From positions 21,309,257-21,373,256 of the forward strand of contig NC_052476.1 in assembly GCF_009730915.1 (NCBI RefSeq): DNA of 64,000 bases. Reading direction: 5' to 3'. Shown piece by piece: positions 39,827 to 51,725 of this stretch. Position numbers and translations under genes: made by a program. Origin of the DNA: Dioscorea cayenensis subsp. rotundata (Eukaryota; Streptophyta; Magnoliopsida; Dioscoreales; Dioscoreaceae). The number at the start of each line of letters is the position of its first letter. The stretch's first letter is position 1. The notes beneath the pieces are model-generated. The model saw nothing but the letters and a program-made list of their open reading frames with translations, did no database searches and had not been told where the DNA came from.

Positions 39827-40950
39827 TACACTAACATTTGTTTTTGATTTATTTTATTTTAAAAAAATATATATTCTTTTTCTGTTTCAGTGATTGTTAT
39901 GAACTCATGATCATCCAGGAATAATTGTGTACATGAATGAAGGGGTGCATTTTTCTCCTCCTTTTTGTCCATTTGTAAAACTTGTATATTCATTTATTAT
40001 GTTAAAAAGTTTCAAGACATTAGTGAAATATATCTTTTTATAATAATTAAATTTAATTTTGGCCCTTGTGTATGCATTTAAAATTTTGTTCCTTTTACAT
40101 CCTCAGTACATTGAGTGAGATTAAAAACTTATAAATTAATGCCCATTTACTAAAATCAATGTAGTGATTTTTAAAGAGAGGAAAAAATATATATATATTC
40201 CACTAAAGTTTAAAAACTCATAATAACTATGTCTGGGGACAGATTGTTATTTATTTGTGAAAAAAAAATTATAATAATTGTAGAATTTCAAATAGTATGA
40301 ATATAGCAATGGATAAATAAAAATAATATATATATAAACAAGAAGATCAAATCTCTAGGGGATAAAAAAATGAGGATGTATTTGATTTTGATTCCGGTAA
40401 ATGGATAATATTTTTTTTATTATTAATAAATATAAAATAAGATAACAGGAACCACATAACACAGTAAGGGTATAATGGTCCTTTCATGTATGACAATAAG
40501 TGGATGTAATTGATTCTTGGACATTGCTGCGGAATATTCAGCCGCGATTAATAGAAAAACCATTCCGCGCAGCCCACTCCTTTTGAACAAACCCCACCTA
40601 AAAAGCTGACCCAAGAGAGGAACCCACATAAAGCCAATTTAAAAAACCAGAGAATGGTCCAGTGTTGCGGTTCCTTTTCTCGGTGCGTTTGTCAGCAAGC
40701 CGGAAAGTTTAGTTGTACTAATTGTTTGACTGGTCAACTGCCTGGACGAACTAGTACCTCGAAACCACTGATTTAACGTATTGTGAGTTACTTACCAACG
40801 TGGAGGTTTTTTATTGGATATTTAAGGGATAGGTCGGGTTTTAGGTCGGGAAAAGGGTGGATTGTTGTAGCCCATATTGCTTCGGCTTTGACTGGCCCAT
40901 CACTACTTGCTCTCTTTTGCTCTTCGCGAAGACGGAAAAATTCCATAGAA
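39827..40950. other. Intergenic between membrane-protein copy 2 and the GSK3 gene
   Basis: AT-rich sequence with TA-rich runs near 40187 and 40327. The last part (about 40560-40950) is less AT-rich and should hold the promoter and start of the kinase transcript. No other coding potential is supported. Confidence 0.5.
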
Positions 40951-41963
40951 ATTCACGAAAAGAATTGAAGAAATCTCCGACTTAGAACCCGCGCAAGAGA
41001 TCGAGATCGATTTCGAGGAATAGTATTGTTCTGTGCGATGCTGTGGATCGATCTTGTGAGTATATTGTTTTGATTCTGTTATTTTTGTTAGATTTTATTA
41101 GTTTTAGTGGAGTTTTAGCCTTTTGGTTTGGTGGAATCGGGGGTTGAGTGGATCGGAGCTGGAAATTGGGAAATTTAATGATTTATATGGTGTTGATGTT
41201 GTGATTTTGGAGGAATTGGGTAGTTGGGATGGGTTTTGTGGGTTTGGGGTCTCTATTGATCGAGCTCTTTTTGGCATTTGTGGTTGTTATGCAGTTATAT
41301 TGTGTTTTGTTGAAGAGATGTCACAAAAAAAGTTGGATTTTTTCCCTAACCATTTTTAGGATTTTGGTGTTTTTGATTTTCCCTGTTTGGTGCAAGCATT
41401 TGTGAGTTCGGGATCTCTGAAGAACTTCGGGAAAAATATGAACTTTTATGCTGGTTGATTGTTCAAAACTTTTGTTTTGTCTCGTTTCTTATGATTTCTA
41501 TCGCTTGGATATCAAACTTGATCCTTCTTTTGATGCCATAGTTCATCTGTTGTTCTGGTTGTTCCTGAATCTTTATGCTCCTGTTTTTATTTTTATTTTC
41601 AATTTTTGTTTCTTTGTTACTTGAATTTCCTATTCTAACAGTTAGAACTCGTATGATATCTTTTGATAGAGTTGTTGATTTATTTGAGTGAAAGGCAGTA
41701 AATTGGAAGCAACACCATTCTCAACTTTAAAAAATGATATGTTGGTTTTCATTTGCTGGGACTTGTAATTTCTCATATCCTGGCCTATGTGCATATGTTC
41801 TTTTTTTCCAAGAAAAGTATCATCAACTTTTGATCCATAATTTCTCTGTTAATTGATATTATTGTGTTCTTTGCTTAACAGGTAATTGCGTAGATTCAGT
41901 GTAGTAGGAGTGATTGTACAAGAACATCAAAGCTAGGGCTTAGAAGGTTTCATTTTGTGTAGG
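40951..41963 (+). other. Probable 5' UTR exon and leader intron of the GSK3 gene
   Basis: A good donor (ATCTT|GTGAGT) at 41056 and an acceptor (TTAACAG) ending at 41881 would remove an 826-base leader intron, leaving a short UTR stretch (41882-41963) before the start codon at 41964. The upstream end of the UTR exon is not defined by sequence. Leader introns are common in plant shaggy-like kinase genes. Confidence 0.55.
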
Positions 41964-44537
41964 ATGGCTTCAGCGAGTGTGGTGCCATCATTTGGTTTGA
42001 AAGCCACTACTGGTACTAACAATGCTGTGGACAAGTTGCCAGATGAAATGAATGACATGAAAATAAAAGATGATAAGGTAAATTATGATTATGCATTGTT
42101 TTCTGATCTTTATGTTTCTTGTTTTTGTTATTCATTTTAGAAGCTTTCTGTTCTATTAAATAACTCAGGTATCTTGTTGTGTTTTCTGTCTAAACTCAGG
42201 AAATTGAAGCCACAGTCATTGATGGCAATGGGACTGAAACAGGACATATAATTGTAACTACTATCGGCGGTAGAAATGGTCAGCCAAAACAGGTAATTAC
42301 TGTAGTCACTGTTATATGTGTTTGAGGCAATCTGTATGAATAGATTGATTGTTTTTCCTTTTCTAATTGGCTTGTTATTCCTTCTGTTAACTTTCTGGTA
42401 CACTTTACTAGCAGACCATTAGCTATATGGCTGAACGTGTTGTGGGACATGGATCATTTGGAGTTGTCTTCCAGGTTAGTTTTACTCCCTAAGCATATAT
42501 ATATATATATATATATATATATTTCAATTCAGTTATTGAAAAGAAATTAAGCAGCTGCAACATAGTTGAGTGAATGTGTGTATTGCTGCATTCTTCATAT
42601 TGAGCTTGTGCTTTTTTGTAGTAAAAATTTATTTGACCAGTGATACAACTGATGATATGTAGGCGAAGTGCCTTGAGACTGGAGAAACATTTGCCATAAA
42701 AAAGGTTCTTCAAGACAAGAGATATAAAAACCGGGAGTTGCAGACTATGCGTCTTCTTGACCATCCCAATGTCATATCTCTAAAACACTGTTTCTTTTCA
42801 ACAACGGAAAAGGACGAACTGTACCTTAACCTGGTTCTGGAATATGTACCTGAGACTGTCCACCGTGTAATCAAACACTACAACAAGATGAACCAGCGTA
42901 TGCCAATGATCTATGTCAAACTTTATAGCTACCAGGTAAGGATGAGCCTCAAGTTTACAATCTTTGCAACCTTGAAGTGTATTTTCAAAGCTTTTGTTTG
43001 CAACATGTTTGTTTTTCTTCCAACAGTTCATATTCAAATATTTATGTTCAGATTTTTTGTCATGGCTTAGCAGTTGTAGGTTGTTGACTGATATATATTA
43101 TGGTGAGGCTGATTTTATTTGTCTTTTGGCAGATTTTTAGAGCATTGGCTTATATTCATGGCAGCATTGGAGTGTGCCACAGAGATATCAAGCCACAAAA
43201 TCTTCTGGTATCTTCAGCTTTGTAGTTACAAATTCCTTTTAATAGTTATATGAATATTACTCAGAATTGAAGTTCTCCAAACTTTGATGAGATTTGTCCA
43301 GAAGTTTTATTCATTACCTCTCTAATGAATGTTGTCATTCTTCACTTGATGACTGTCTCCCTTTGGAATAGGTTAATCCACATACACATCAGCTGAAACT
43401 CTGTGACTTTGGAAGTGCAAAAGTCTTGGTACACATTTAGTGACTCTTCAGTTGAAAGTAACATTGTTTTGCTGTATAACTTAGTCTGATTTTGTCTAAT
43501 TTGTGCATACTCTCAGGTGAAAGGCGAACCAAATATATCATATATCTGCTCTAGATATTACAGAGCTCCTGAGCTTATATTTGGAGCCACTGAATATACC
43601 TCAGCTATTGATATCTGGTCTGCTGGATGTGTCCTTGCTGAACTCCTGCTTGGACAGGTAGGTAGTCTTTTCAAAGTGATATATTCCTTCATTGCAATTT
43701 ATCCTCTCTCTCTCTCTATACCAGAACAATTTTTCATGAGTAACTTGTAGAACTCAATTTTCTTTACTGTTCAACAGCCTCTCTTTCCCGGTGAGAGTGG
43801 AGTGGACCAGCTTGTTGAAATTATAAAGGTGATCTGGATGACTGATTTTGTTCTCTCGTATTGATTGTAACAGTTATAGTTTCCTTATATGGCATTTGTC
43901 TGAAATTTTACTTTTGCAGGTTTTGGGCACACCAACAAGGGAAGAAATCAAATGCATGAATCCAAACTACACTGAGTTTAAATTTCCACAAATTAAAGCG
44001 CACCCATGGCACAAGGTACCATGATTGAATTTATTACTCTCCTTATTTCACATCATCGAATGCTCATGATCCTGATTTCTGATACTCTATATTCACAGAT
44101 CTTCCACAAAAGAATGCCGCCTGAGGCTGTAGATCTCGTTTCCCGGCTTCTCCAATACTCGCCAAATTTGAGAAGCACTGCTGTAAGTACTTGTTCATGA
44201 TCCACACACTAGACTGATGCTTGGAAAAATACATTCTTGTTTGAGCATACTTTTTTCTGCTGCAGTTGGATGCATTAATACATCCCTTCTTTGACGAGCT
44301 TCGAGACCCCAACACCCGTCTACCTAATGGCCGCTACCTTCCCCCTCTCTTTAACTTCAAGCCTCATGGTAAATCTTTGAAATTGTTTAGCATTGAGCTT
44401 CTTTCAGGCTATATTAATCAATACTGATATCCAACGATGAATTATGATGACCAGAACTAAAAGGAGTGCCGACCGAAGTTCTAGTGAAGCTGATCCCAGA
44501 GCATGCAAGGAAACAATGTGCCTTCCTTGGTCTGTGA
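41964..44537 (+). CDS. Shaggy-related (GSK3-type) protein kinase, subgroup I-like
   Basis: A Ser/Thr kinase of the type that restrains brassinosteroid signalling and acts in stress and development. Twelve coding exons: 41964-42077, 42200-42292, 42415-42474, 42663-42935, 43133-43207, 43372-43428, 43517-43657, 43778-43828, 43920-44015, 44099-44182, 44266-44368, 44455-44537. They total 1230 bases (409 residues), the usual length. Visible are the glycine loop [10 protein letters not shown], the lysine in [23 protein letters not shown], the activating tyrosine in [11 protein letters not shown], and [15 protein letters not shown]. The N-terminus ([16 protein letters not shown]...[17 protein letters not shown]) matches the ASK-alpha/gamma subgroup. 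The ATG at 41964 is the first Met before VVPSFG. The gene appears intact. Confidence 0.95.
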
Positions 44538-44785
44538 CTTTGTACTATTCACAATACCGATAGCCTTGATGTACGCCTGAAGTGACGAACCGTATCCTGT
44601 TGTATTGGGTGATTTAGCAGCGTATTTGGTGTAATTGTGAAACATCTCCCAGTCTGTTGCTACATTGTACCACCATTGCTGCCAGCAGTGTAAATCAAAC
44701 AGACCGAAAGCATTGGCTCCTTGAAACACTTGATGGGTATCCTTGCTAACCCGTTTACCGCCTCCCGTATAAAGTAACGATTGAT
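44481..44785 (-). other. Exon-like antisense open frame of unknown identity
   Basis: On the minus strand an acceptor-like tgattttacag ends at 44786. It is followed by a long open frame of natural-looking composition: QSLLYTGGGKRVSKDTHQVF, then FDLHCWQQWWYNVATDWEMF, then SLQAYIKAIGIVN. The 44540-44785 part lies outside the kinase coding region and is less AT-rich than typical 3' flank. The frame then runs antisense into the last kinase exon to 44481. I do not recognise the protein and see no partner exons nearby. It could be a captured gene fragment or chance. Confidence 0.3.
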
Positions 44786-45361
44786 CTGTAAAATCACATA
44801 TAAGAGACAGATAGATGTCGATATTTGTCTAGTCTTATGTATGGATCACCGAGGCTCCGGCCCGAAATTTCTGCAGTATGTGATCCTTATTATCATGCCC
44901 CTTGTCTTCTGTTTGTCATTTTCGATCAATTTCGTAAACTACAAGTGAATGAGATATGTAATCAGTTTGTATTATCTTTGAACACTGAAGTTTGTTTGTC
45001 TTTGTTATACCAATGACTTTAATTCAGTATCAAAATTATTAGACAGATCCTTTTTGCTACTGTTTTATTCTGTGTGTTTTTTTAATTATCAAATAGTCCA
45101 TATTTAGTTCATTTTTATAATTATTTACAAACTGATGAGATGGAGAATTGTTCTATTTGTTGTCTTTATTTACAACCAAAAACTAGAAAACTATTCACAT
45201 TCAAATTAAAGCTAAAGAAACCACAATGTCAATCCAAGATAACAACATCAAAAGAATTAAATGATATGACAAAGATCCACCACTAATCTCCAATCTTAAA
45301 GCTGCAAAATAAAATAGTTTAGTTTGAGACAATGTGTGAATGACTGACTAGATCTCTAGTG

Positions 45362-45398
<37 letters not shown>

Positions 45399-47122
45399 TA
45401 TAAACACTCACACTCTGACAAAACTTAGACCATACATTGTCTTGAATGTAGACCCCATCTTGAAATTATACTAATGTAAATTTAATTGTCCTTAATTAAT
45501 CAAGATTAGCACTAAACAATCTCATTAACCCGTGACACTAGTGATTGGAATTAGAAGTCTCAAGAAAGCTTGACATGTGAAACAAAGTATTGGAATTTGG
45601 TCCTTAAATTAAAATCCATTTTTGGAAATGAAAGTGAGAATGAAGAGTAGCATCACACAGAGTTTTCTTCATGGCTTCTCGTGACACTCAGAGACAAAGC
45701 TTGAGCTCACGTTAAGACTCACACGGATCATAAATATATATATATATATTCCTTTGTCCCTTGTTTGTCACTCACAAACTTATTTCCTTGCTTATTTAAA
45801 TCAAAATTAGAGTTATATAACTTATCATAAACCAATTATTCAGGAGCTCATTTTAGCATGATGTTCCTTCAATCTAAACTTCTACATAGACCTACATATG
45901 CTTTAGAAAAAGAATTAAATATGATTGATGAGCATATTATAGCATTATTATAATTATATATTGAATAATATTGTTATTAATATATAAATATTTAAGTCAA
46001 AATATTGCTCAGAGACCCTCCTTTAGGAATGGACGTGTCGGTCGCTCTATGGTGATGTGAATGTACAACATAAAAACATTAGATTAAGTTATCATTATGA
46101 GTGTGATATTTAGACCCATGCATGTCTTCTAATAACTACTTTTATATATATATATATATATATACATATATAGGGAAATGGTAATCTATGGGACGACTTA
46201 GATCATTGTTGTCATTGTTCTCTAGGGAACGTCTTTTTACAGCCGTTAGATCATTATCCAACGGTTGTTTGTTTATATAAGTATTGTATATCTTTTTACA
46301 CGATTATTGTATGACAATGTAAAACGTGTTTTGTACTGTTTATAATAATTATAGCCGTTGAATTATCATCTAATGGCTACTATAGGACGTCCTTAAATTT
46401 TGAAATCGGAGACATCCCTAGATTACCGGTCCTCATATATATTTATTTTTTTATATGTGTGTGCATGAAGGGGGCCACAAAAATGAGAGAATGAATACTA
46501 ACACTAATGAGAAGCATTGCACCCGTGACACCATTTCCTTTGCTTACTCTGTGTCTTTCTGTGTGTGTGTGTTTGTGTGTTTTTGAGCCACAAGAGACTA
46601 AAGTACAACACAAGTTCACGGGACTACTGCCTTTTTTTTTTCCCTCTCATTTCATCACCATGATATGTTCTTCTCTCCTCAACCACAAATCCATGCAATG
46701 ACCTCCTCTTGTACCTATTTGTCTTCATTTTTTTTTAATTTTTTTTGATAAATAAATGTTAAACACTTTAATTATAATCTTTTAATGTTTTGGTGAAGTC
46801 TAGAAGGTTGTTGATATTCACAACAAACCAAGCAAAAGGCAACATAAACAATATAAATCTGTTGTCACATTGGTGTCAAAGAGAGATAGAATGAAAACAG
46901 AGTAAATGGTTTCATGTGAAAAAAGGGAAAAAGAGAAAAAAAGAAACAAATGATCCTTCAATCAACCACATGAAGCCACATGTCACTCTTTACATCACCT
47001 CCTTTTTGAGTGAGTCACTTTTCTTGTCCTTTTGAGATCTCAAAAATGCAAAATAAATAGAGCTCACTCTGTTTTCACTTGGAAAAACAGAGTGACAGAG
47101 TGCTTAATAGTTTCTTGCTGCA
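44786..47122. other. Intergenic region between kinase and polygalacturonase genes
   Basis: About 2.3 kb of AT-rich sequence with TA runs (about 45367-45392, 45736-45750 and 46145-46164), a MITE-like element (46173-46432) and a GT run near 46561-46579. The last about 100 bases are the polygalacturonase promoter and leader. No other gene is supported. Confidence 0.5.
46173..46432. mobile_element. MITE-like element with imperfect terminal inverted repeats
   Basis: The left end 'gggaaatggtaatctatggg' and the reverse complement of the right end ('ggaccggtaatctaggg') match over most of their length. The 260-base interior is non-coding and contains internal inverted blocks: 'agccgttagatcattatcca' and, further right, 'agccgttgaattatcatcta'. 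Both ends sit in TA-rich DNA, so a target duplication cannot be read. The ends do not let me name the superfamily with confidence. Confidence 0.5.
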
Positions 47123-48966
47123 ATGAAGAGAATTCAAAGATTTCACTTGATTCTATTTCTTTGCATTGCAATGACAGTGCCTTCAAATGCAAGATCTCAT
47201 TTTCACAAACAGAGGAACCATCATCACAAGAACAATGACCATCATATTTCTCAGCCCCCTGTTTCAGCCCCTGTTTCTCCTCCACCAGATACTGATCCTG
47301 AACCTGATCCTGATCCTTGTGTTTTCAATGTGAGATCCTTTGGTGCAGTTGGTGATGGCTCTACAGATGATACTGATGCATTTCGGTCAGCTTGGAAGGC
47401 TGCTTGCTCGACAGAATCCGGTGTTCTCCTCGTCCCATCAGACGGTCTGTTCTCGATCACTTCCAGCATTTTCTCTGGCCCCTGCAAGCCTGGTTTTGTG
47501 TTTCAGGTATTTTATCATTGTTTGAATTCACTTTGATACTTCAAGTGCAACAGGAAATGTTGATGTTCTTGTGACTAATAATTTTTTAGGTTGATGGTGT
47601 GTTGATGCCACCTGATGGTCCTGATTGCTGGCCAGATTCTGATAGTAAGCATCAATGGCTTGTGTTTTATAGAGTTGATGGCATGACACTCAGAGGAGAA
47701 GGTACCATTGAAGGCAATGGAGAGAAGTGGTGGAATCTCCCCTGCAAGCCACACAGAGTATGTCATTGATGCCATGAATTCAAGAGTTTTGATTTTTCAA
47801 TCACTGACTGATACAATCAATGTTGTTCTCTTTGATCATTTTCAGGGGCCTAATGGAACCACATTGCCCGGTCCTTGTGATAGTCCAGCGGTCGGTAATC
47901 TCGTCACTAAACTCTTTTCATCAAGAATATGGCTTCTTGTTATTCATTGTCTTCTGGTTGTTATTTTCAGCTTATCAGATTCTTCATGAGTAGTAACTTG
48001 ACTGTAAGGGAATTGCGCATTGAGAACAGCCCACAATTCCATGTTAAATTCGACGGTTGTGAAGACGTGCACATCGAAGGCTTGTCGATAAACTCTCCGG
48101 CACTGAGTCCTAACACAGATGGAATACACATTGAGAACACAAAGAAGGTTGCCATCTACAATTCAATGATAAGCAATGGTGAGCAGGATTTACCTGCACT
48201 GCAGTAAATTGGTTGTTTCTAAATGTGATTGATGCATTGAGTTATGATCTCAGTATCTTTACCTTTGTTTGTTTTTCCAATTCCAAAGGTGATGATTGCA
48301 TTTCCATCGGTCCCGGATGTGCGGATGTGGACATTGAGAATGTGACCTGTGGACCCAGCCACGGCATCAGGTATTATACAAATACACACAAAATAGTTTG
48401 AGTTCATGTGTTGTATTGTATCCTAGCGTATCGTCTGTCTTATAGTATCATATTGTGTATGCAGCATTGGAAGCTTGGGTGTGCACAATTCACAAGCATG
48501 TGTATCGAATATTACTGTCAGGAATGCGGTGATTAAAAATTCGGACAATGGAGTCAGGATCAAGACATGGCAAGGAGGCATGGGCTCAGTATCAGGCATC
48601 ACCTTTGACGGCATAATAATGGAGAACGTGAGGAACTGCATCATTATAGACCAGTATTACTGCCTGACCAAAGCATGCATGAACCAGACATCAGCAGTGT
48701 TTGTATCCGACATATCATACTCAAACATAAAGGGTACGTACGACGTCAGAAACCCTCCGATACACTTCGCCTGCAGTGATTCGGTGCCTTGCACAAACAT
48801 AACCATGTCTGAAGTGGAACTGCTTCCTTTTGAAGGGGAGCTGGTGGATGATCCTTTCTGTTGGAATGCTTATGGAGCTCTTCAGACACTCACAATTCCT
48901 CCGATATCTTGTTTGCAACAAGGCGAGCCTCAATCACTTGGCGAGAATCAAAGATATGGATGCTAA
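47123..48966 (+). CDS. Polygalacturonase (GH28), secreted
   Basis: The enzyme hydrolyses homogalacturonan in pectin of the cell wall. Six exons: 47123-47506, 47590-47757, 47846-47890, 47971-48178, 48289-48370, 48465-48966. They total 1389 bases (462 residues). A signal peptide ([17 protein letters not shown]) is followed by a His- and Pro-rich linker (about residues 25-65), then the GH28 beta-helix beginning [20 protein letters not shown]. All catalytic motifs are present: [30 protein letters not shown] and RIKTWQGG. Exon 3 is only 45 bases, and its donor is the weak GCG|GTCGGT, chosen because it keeps the conserved [15 protein letters not shown] reading. The linker resembles the PG subgroup near Arabidopsis At1g48100. 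The gene appears intact. Confidence 0.93.
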
Positions 48967-49596
48967 AACATCGGTTGTTGTATCTCGTTTTTTCCGGTTG
49001 TAGTTGTAGGATAGAATGTGCATTCCTCACCTCCCATATGTTCATCCTCTGGTTTTTTTGCAGATGAGATTGGTAGGGGAAATGAGTCATGCTTGGGCTC
49101 TGTTTTGTAGTGAGTCCTCATGTGTTATCTATGCCTGCATGTGCTTTGTTACAAACTATCTACTGAATACTTAATATCTATGTCCATTGAAAAACTAGTC
49201 TACCAATTAAACAATGAACTCAAGAACTAGATTTTATTTGCAATGCAGTTTTAACATATCAAGTTCAAATACAAGTCTTGGATAAATTATATAATGTTAT
49301 GTATCTGATTTAATAAAATGGAATGGATAACAATATAAAACATGCTTGAATTTACAGAAAAAATAGGAACACATATATGAATAAAGTCTGCAGATTGAAA
49401 TGAACTGCAGAAATAATACAATACAAGGTCTCTGACATTCATGAAAACAGATGCATGATTTATGATTTAAATCATGTCACAAACACACAAACATCACAAT
49501 TTGCAATCCAAGAAACAAGCACGCGTTTATTTCGCTTCGATACCAATATACATACATTGGGAATATACACAAACATCACAATTAACAGCTCATGCT
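48967..49596. other. Convergent 3' flanks of polygalacturonase and pyroglutamyl peptidase
   Basis: This 630-base spacer between two gene ends is AT-rich and should contain both 3' UTRs. Nothing else is seen. Confidence 0.5.
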
Positions 49597-50387
49597 CTAA
49601 TGCAATGAAGCCAACACTTCCAAGAGTGAAGCAACAAACTGCATCTGTTGTTCTTCATTGATTGTATAAAAAAGAGGAACATGTACAAAGATTGACTTGA
49701 TTTTGTGCCTCTCTGCGAACAAGAGAGAATGATAGTAGACGTAGTTGCAAACAAACCGACCGGCGTTGTTTGAATGTATTACTTCATAGCCCATGTTCAC
49801 CAAGGCCTTAACAATTTCATCTACAGGAAGAGAAGTCTGCGTTGCAGCAAAAATGCTAATGAATTGAGATTGATTTTTGTGATACATTTGAATTCACTGA
49901 CAGATAAATAGAAATAACAAAAATCAGTAGTACCTCTCGAGTTCGTGATAAACATCCATCTTCAGGAACAATTGGGACTCTCTGAAAAGCAACCGATAAA
50001 ACTCAAAGAACTTAATAGTTGAACTAGATTTTGCAAATCAATGCAATTAATAAAATAGACGAAGCTTAACCTGTGGCTTCCATCCTAGTTCATCTGGACT
50101 ACGAAATGTAGCTTCATTGATTGCTTGATTCTCAATAGCAAACTTTGTTGCGCCACTATTTACTCCAAGGTGAAGCTGAGCCAAACCGATTTTTTTTGTA
50201 TACAAGAACAGAAAAATAGAATAAGATGTATTTGCAATATTGCTGCAATTCTTGTCAGTGAATGCCTTGTGGATAACAACTCTTCAAAGGTCATTAATTG
50301 TGATATAGTAATCTCTCTAAAGAGTTATCTACAGATAAGATCAACAAAAAAATTGCTACTCTATTCCGATCAAAACAATCCAAACAT

Positions 50388-50422
<35 letters not shown>

Positions 50423-51031
50423 TAGTATTGTCAATAAATGCCATCTATCTCAATCAAAGCATTCCAAACATCATACATCTATACACACACACATACACAA
50501 AGTTATCAAATTGAAGCATGGTATTTCTAATCTTGATTCTGTGAAACATTAATCTTTCTACACAGAGATATTCTTTCTACACAGAGATATTCAGCCTTAC
50601 TACAAACAAACTGCATAAAGATAAAAAGATATCTTGTAATAGTATGGATGAAAACTCTTCAAAGATATCAAAAACCAAATGATTCAGCAGAAACTCAAAC
50701 TACAAATCAACAAATGAATAACAAACAACTTTTTAAAAGTATCAGAAAATTAACTGCAACTAACCCATATAACTTGCTCTGTTTCCAAAGATTCAACATC
50801 AAGGTCAGTAACAGCAGACTCTAGAACTTGATAGAGAGCTGCAACTGCTCCCTCTCCAGCAACCTCAAGAACATTGCAACTCCCAAGCACAAGACCTTTT
50901 GGGAAACCTTTCTTCTCCATAAACTCTCTAAGATTACACACAATTGTTTCTGTTGGGTTGTCAAACACTCCATGGAATTTCTTAAATCCAGTTACATGGA
51001 TTGTCACCTTTGAAGACCCTTCTGAACCCAT
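49597..51031 (-). CDS. Pyroglutamyl-peptidase I-like protein (peptidase family C15)
   Basis: Family C15 cysteine peptidases remove N-terminal pyroglutamate from peptides in the cytosol. Four exons: 51031-50765, 50175-50071, 49981-49934, 49836-49597. They total 660 bases (219 residues), the normal length. Visible segments are VTGFKKFHGVFDNPTE, LHLGVNSGATKFAIENQA, the catalytic cysteine in SNNAGRFVCNYVYYHSL, and the catalytic histidine in FVHVPLF. The first intron carries a CA microsatellite (50391-50419) with a nearby partial duplicate of its flank. The ATG at 51029-51031 opens MGSEGSSKVTIHVTGF, as in plant homologues. All introns are GT-AG and the gene appears intact. Confidence 0.9.
50391..50419. 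repeat. (AC)n microsatellite in intron 1 of the C15 peptidase gene
   Basis: About 14 AC units. The preceding 'ccaaacatcata' recurs about 75 bases downstream (near 50466), ahead of a second, shorter ACAC run, so the flank seems to have been duplicated with the repeat. Confidence 0.85.
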
Positions 51032-51725
51032 TCACTGATCAGATATCCAACAAATCTAAAAGACTTTTACCACTAAACTGCTGAGAAATTCTGAACATGA
51101 AGAGCAACAATGACAAGGGAAAGCATTAAAAAAGCATTGGATTTTGTTACTTTAATGCCGAGATTTTTTTTTGTTTCCCAACACCACATAGTACCAACAC
51201 TTGGGAGCTATCACTTTCAACGGTACCACTTATGTCTTCTCTACCTTGCTACCTGCCATAAAAATAAGTCACATTGAGATTGGGAAATCTCAAAAAGTTT
51301 TAAAAATTGGAATTTTTTTTTTTCCTTTTTCTTTTCAGATTTAGTTGTCTCTCAAGTCAATAAATGGAGTGAAATAGTTTAATATGCAACTAGATTTACT
51401 ATCAAAATTGTAGCTTGTTGTGTTTCTTATCAAAGGATAAGCTTCTTACTGATTATTAGTACCAAATGAGTTCCATTTCTTGAACTTGGTTGGCAGAAGA
51501 CACTAGTATTGATTGACAGACAAAAACAACATATGAACAATGAAATTCAAATCAATCAGAGATATTCCTCTTTTATTAGTGTGATGTTTATGAATTACAG
51601 TCTCCTTTGGATTGAAATAAGGAGAACAGATTGACAGATAATGGATTGAAATTTTACAAAAGACACAGCTGACTATGAATATGTTAGCAATCAAAGTCCA
51701 AAGTTCAAAGTTCATATCTGCAATG
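51032..51725. other. Intergenic between peptidase promoter and BOR 3' end
   Basis: The left part should be the promoter and leader of the peptidase gene. The right part (from about 51500) is the BOR 3' UTR. No other feature is supported. Confidence 0.5.
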
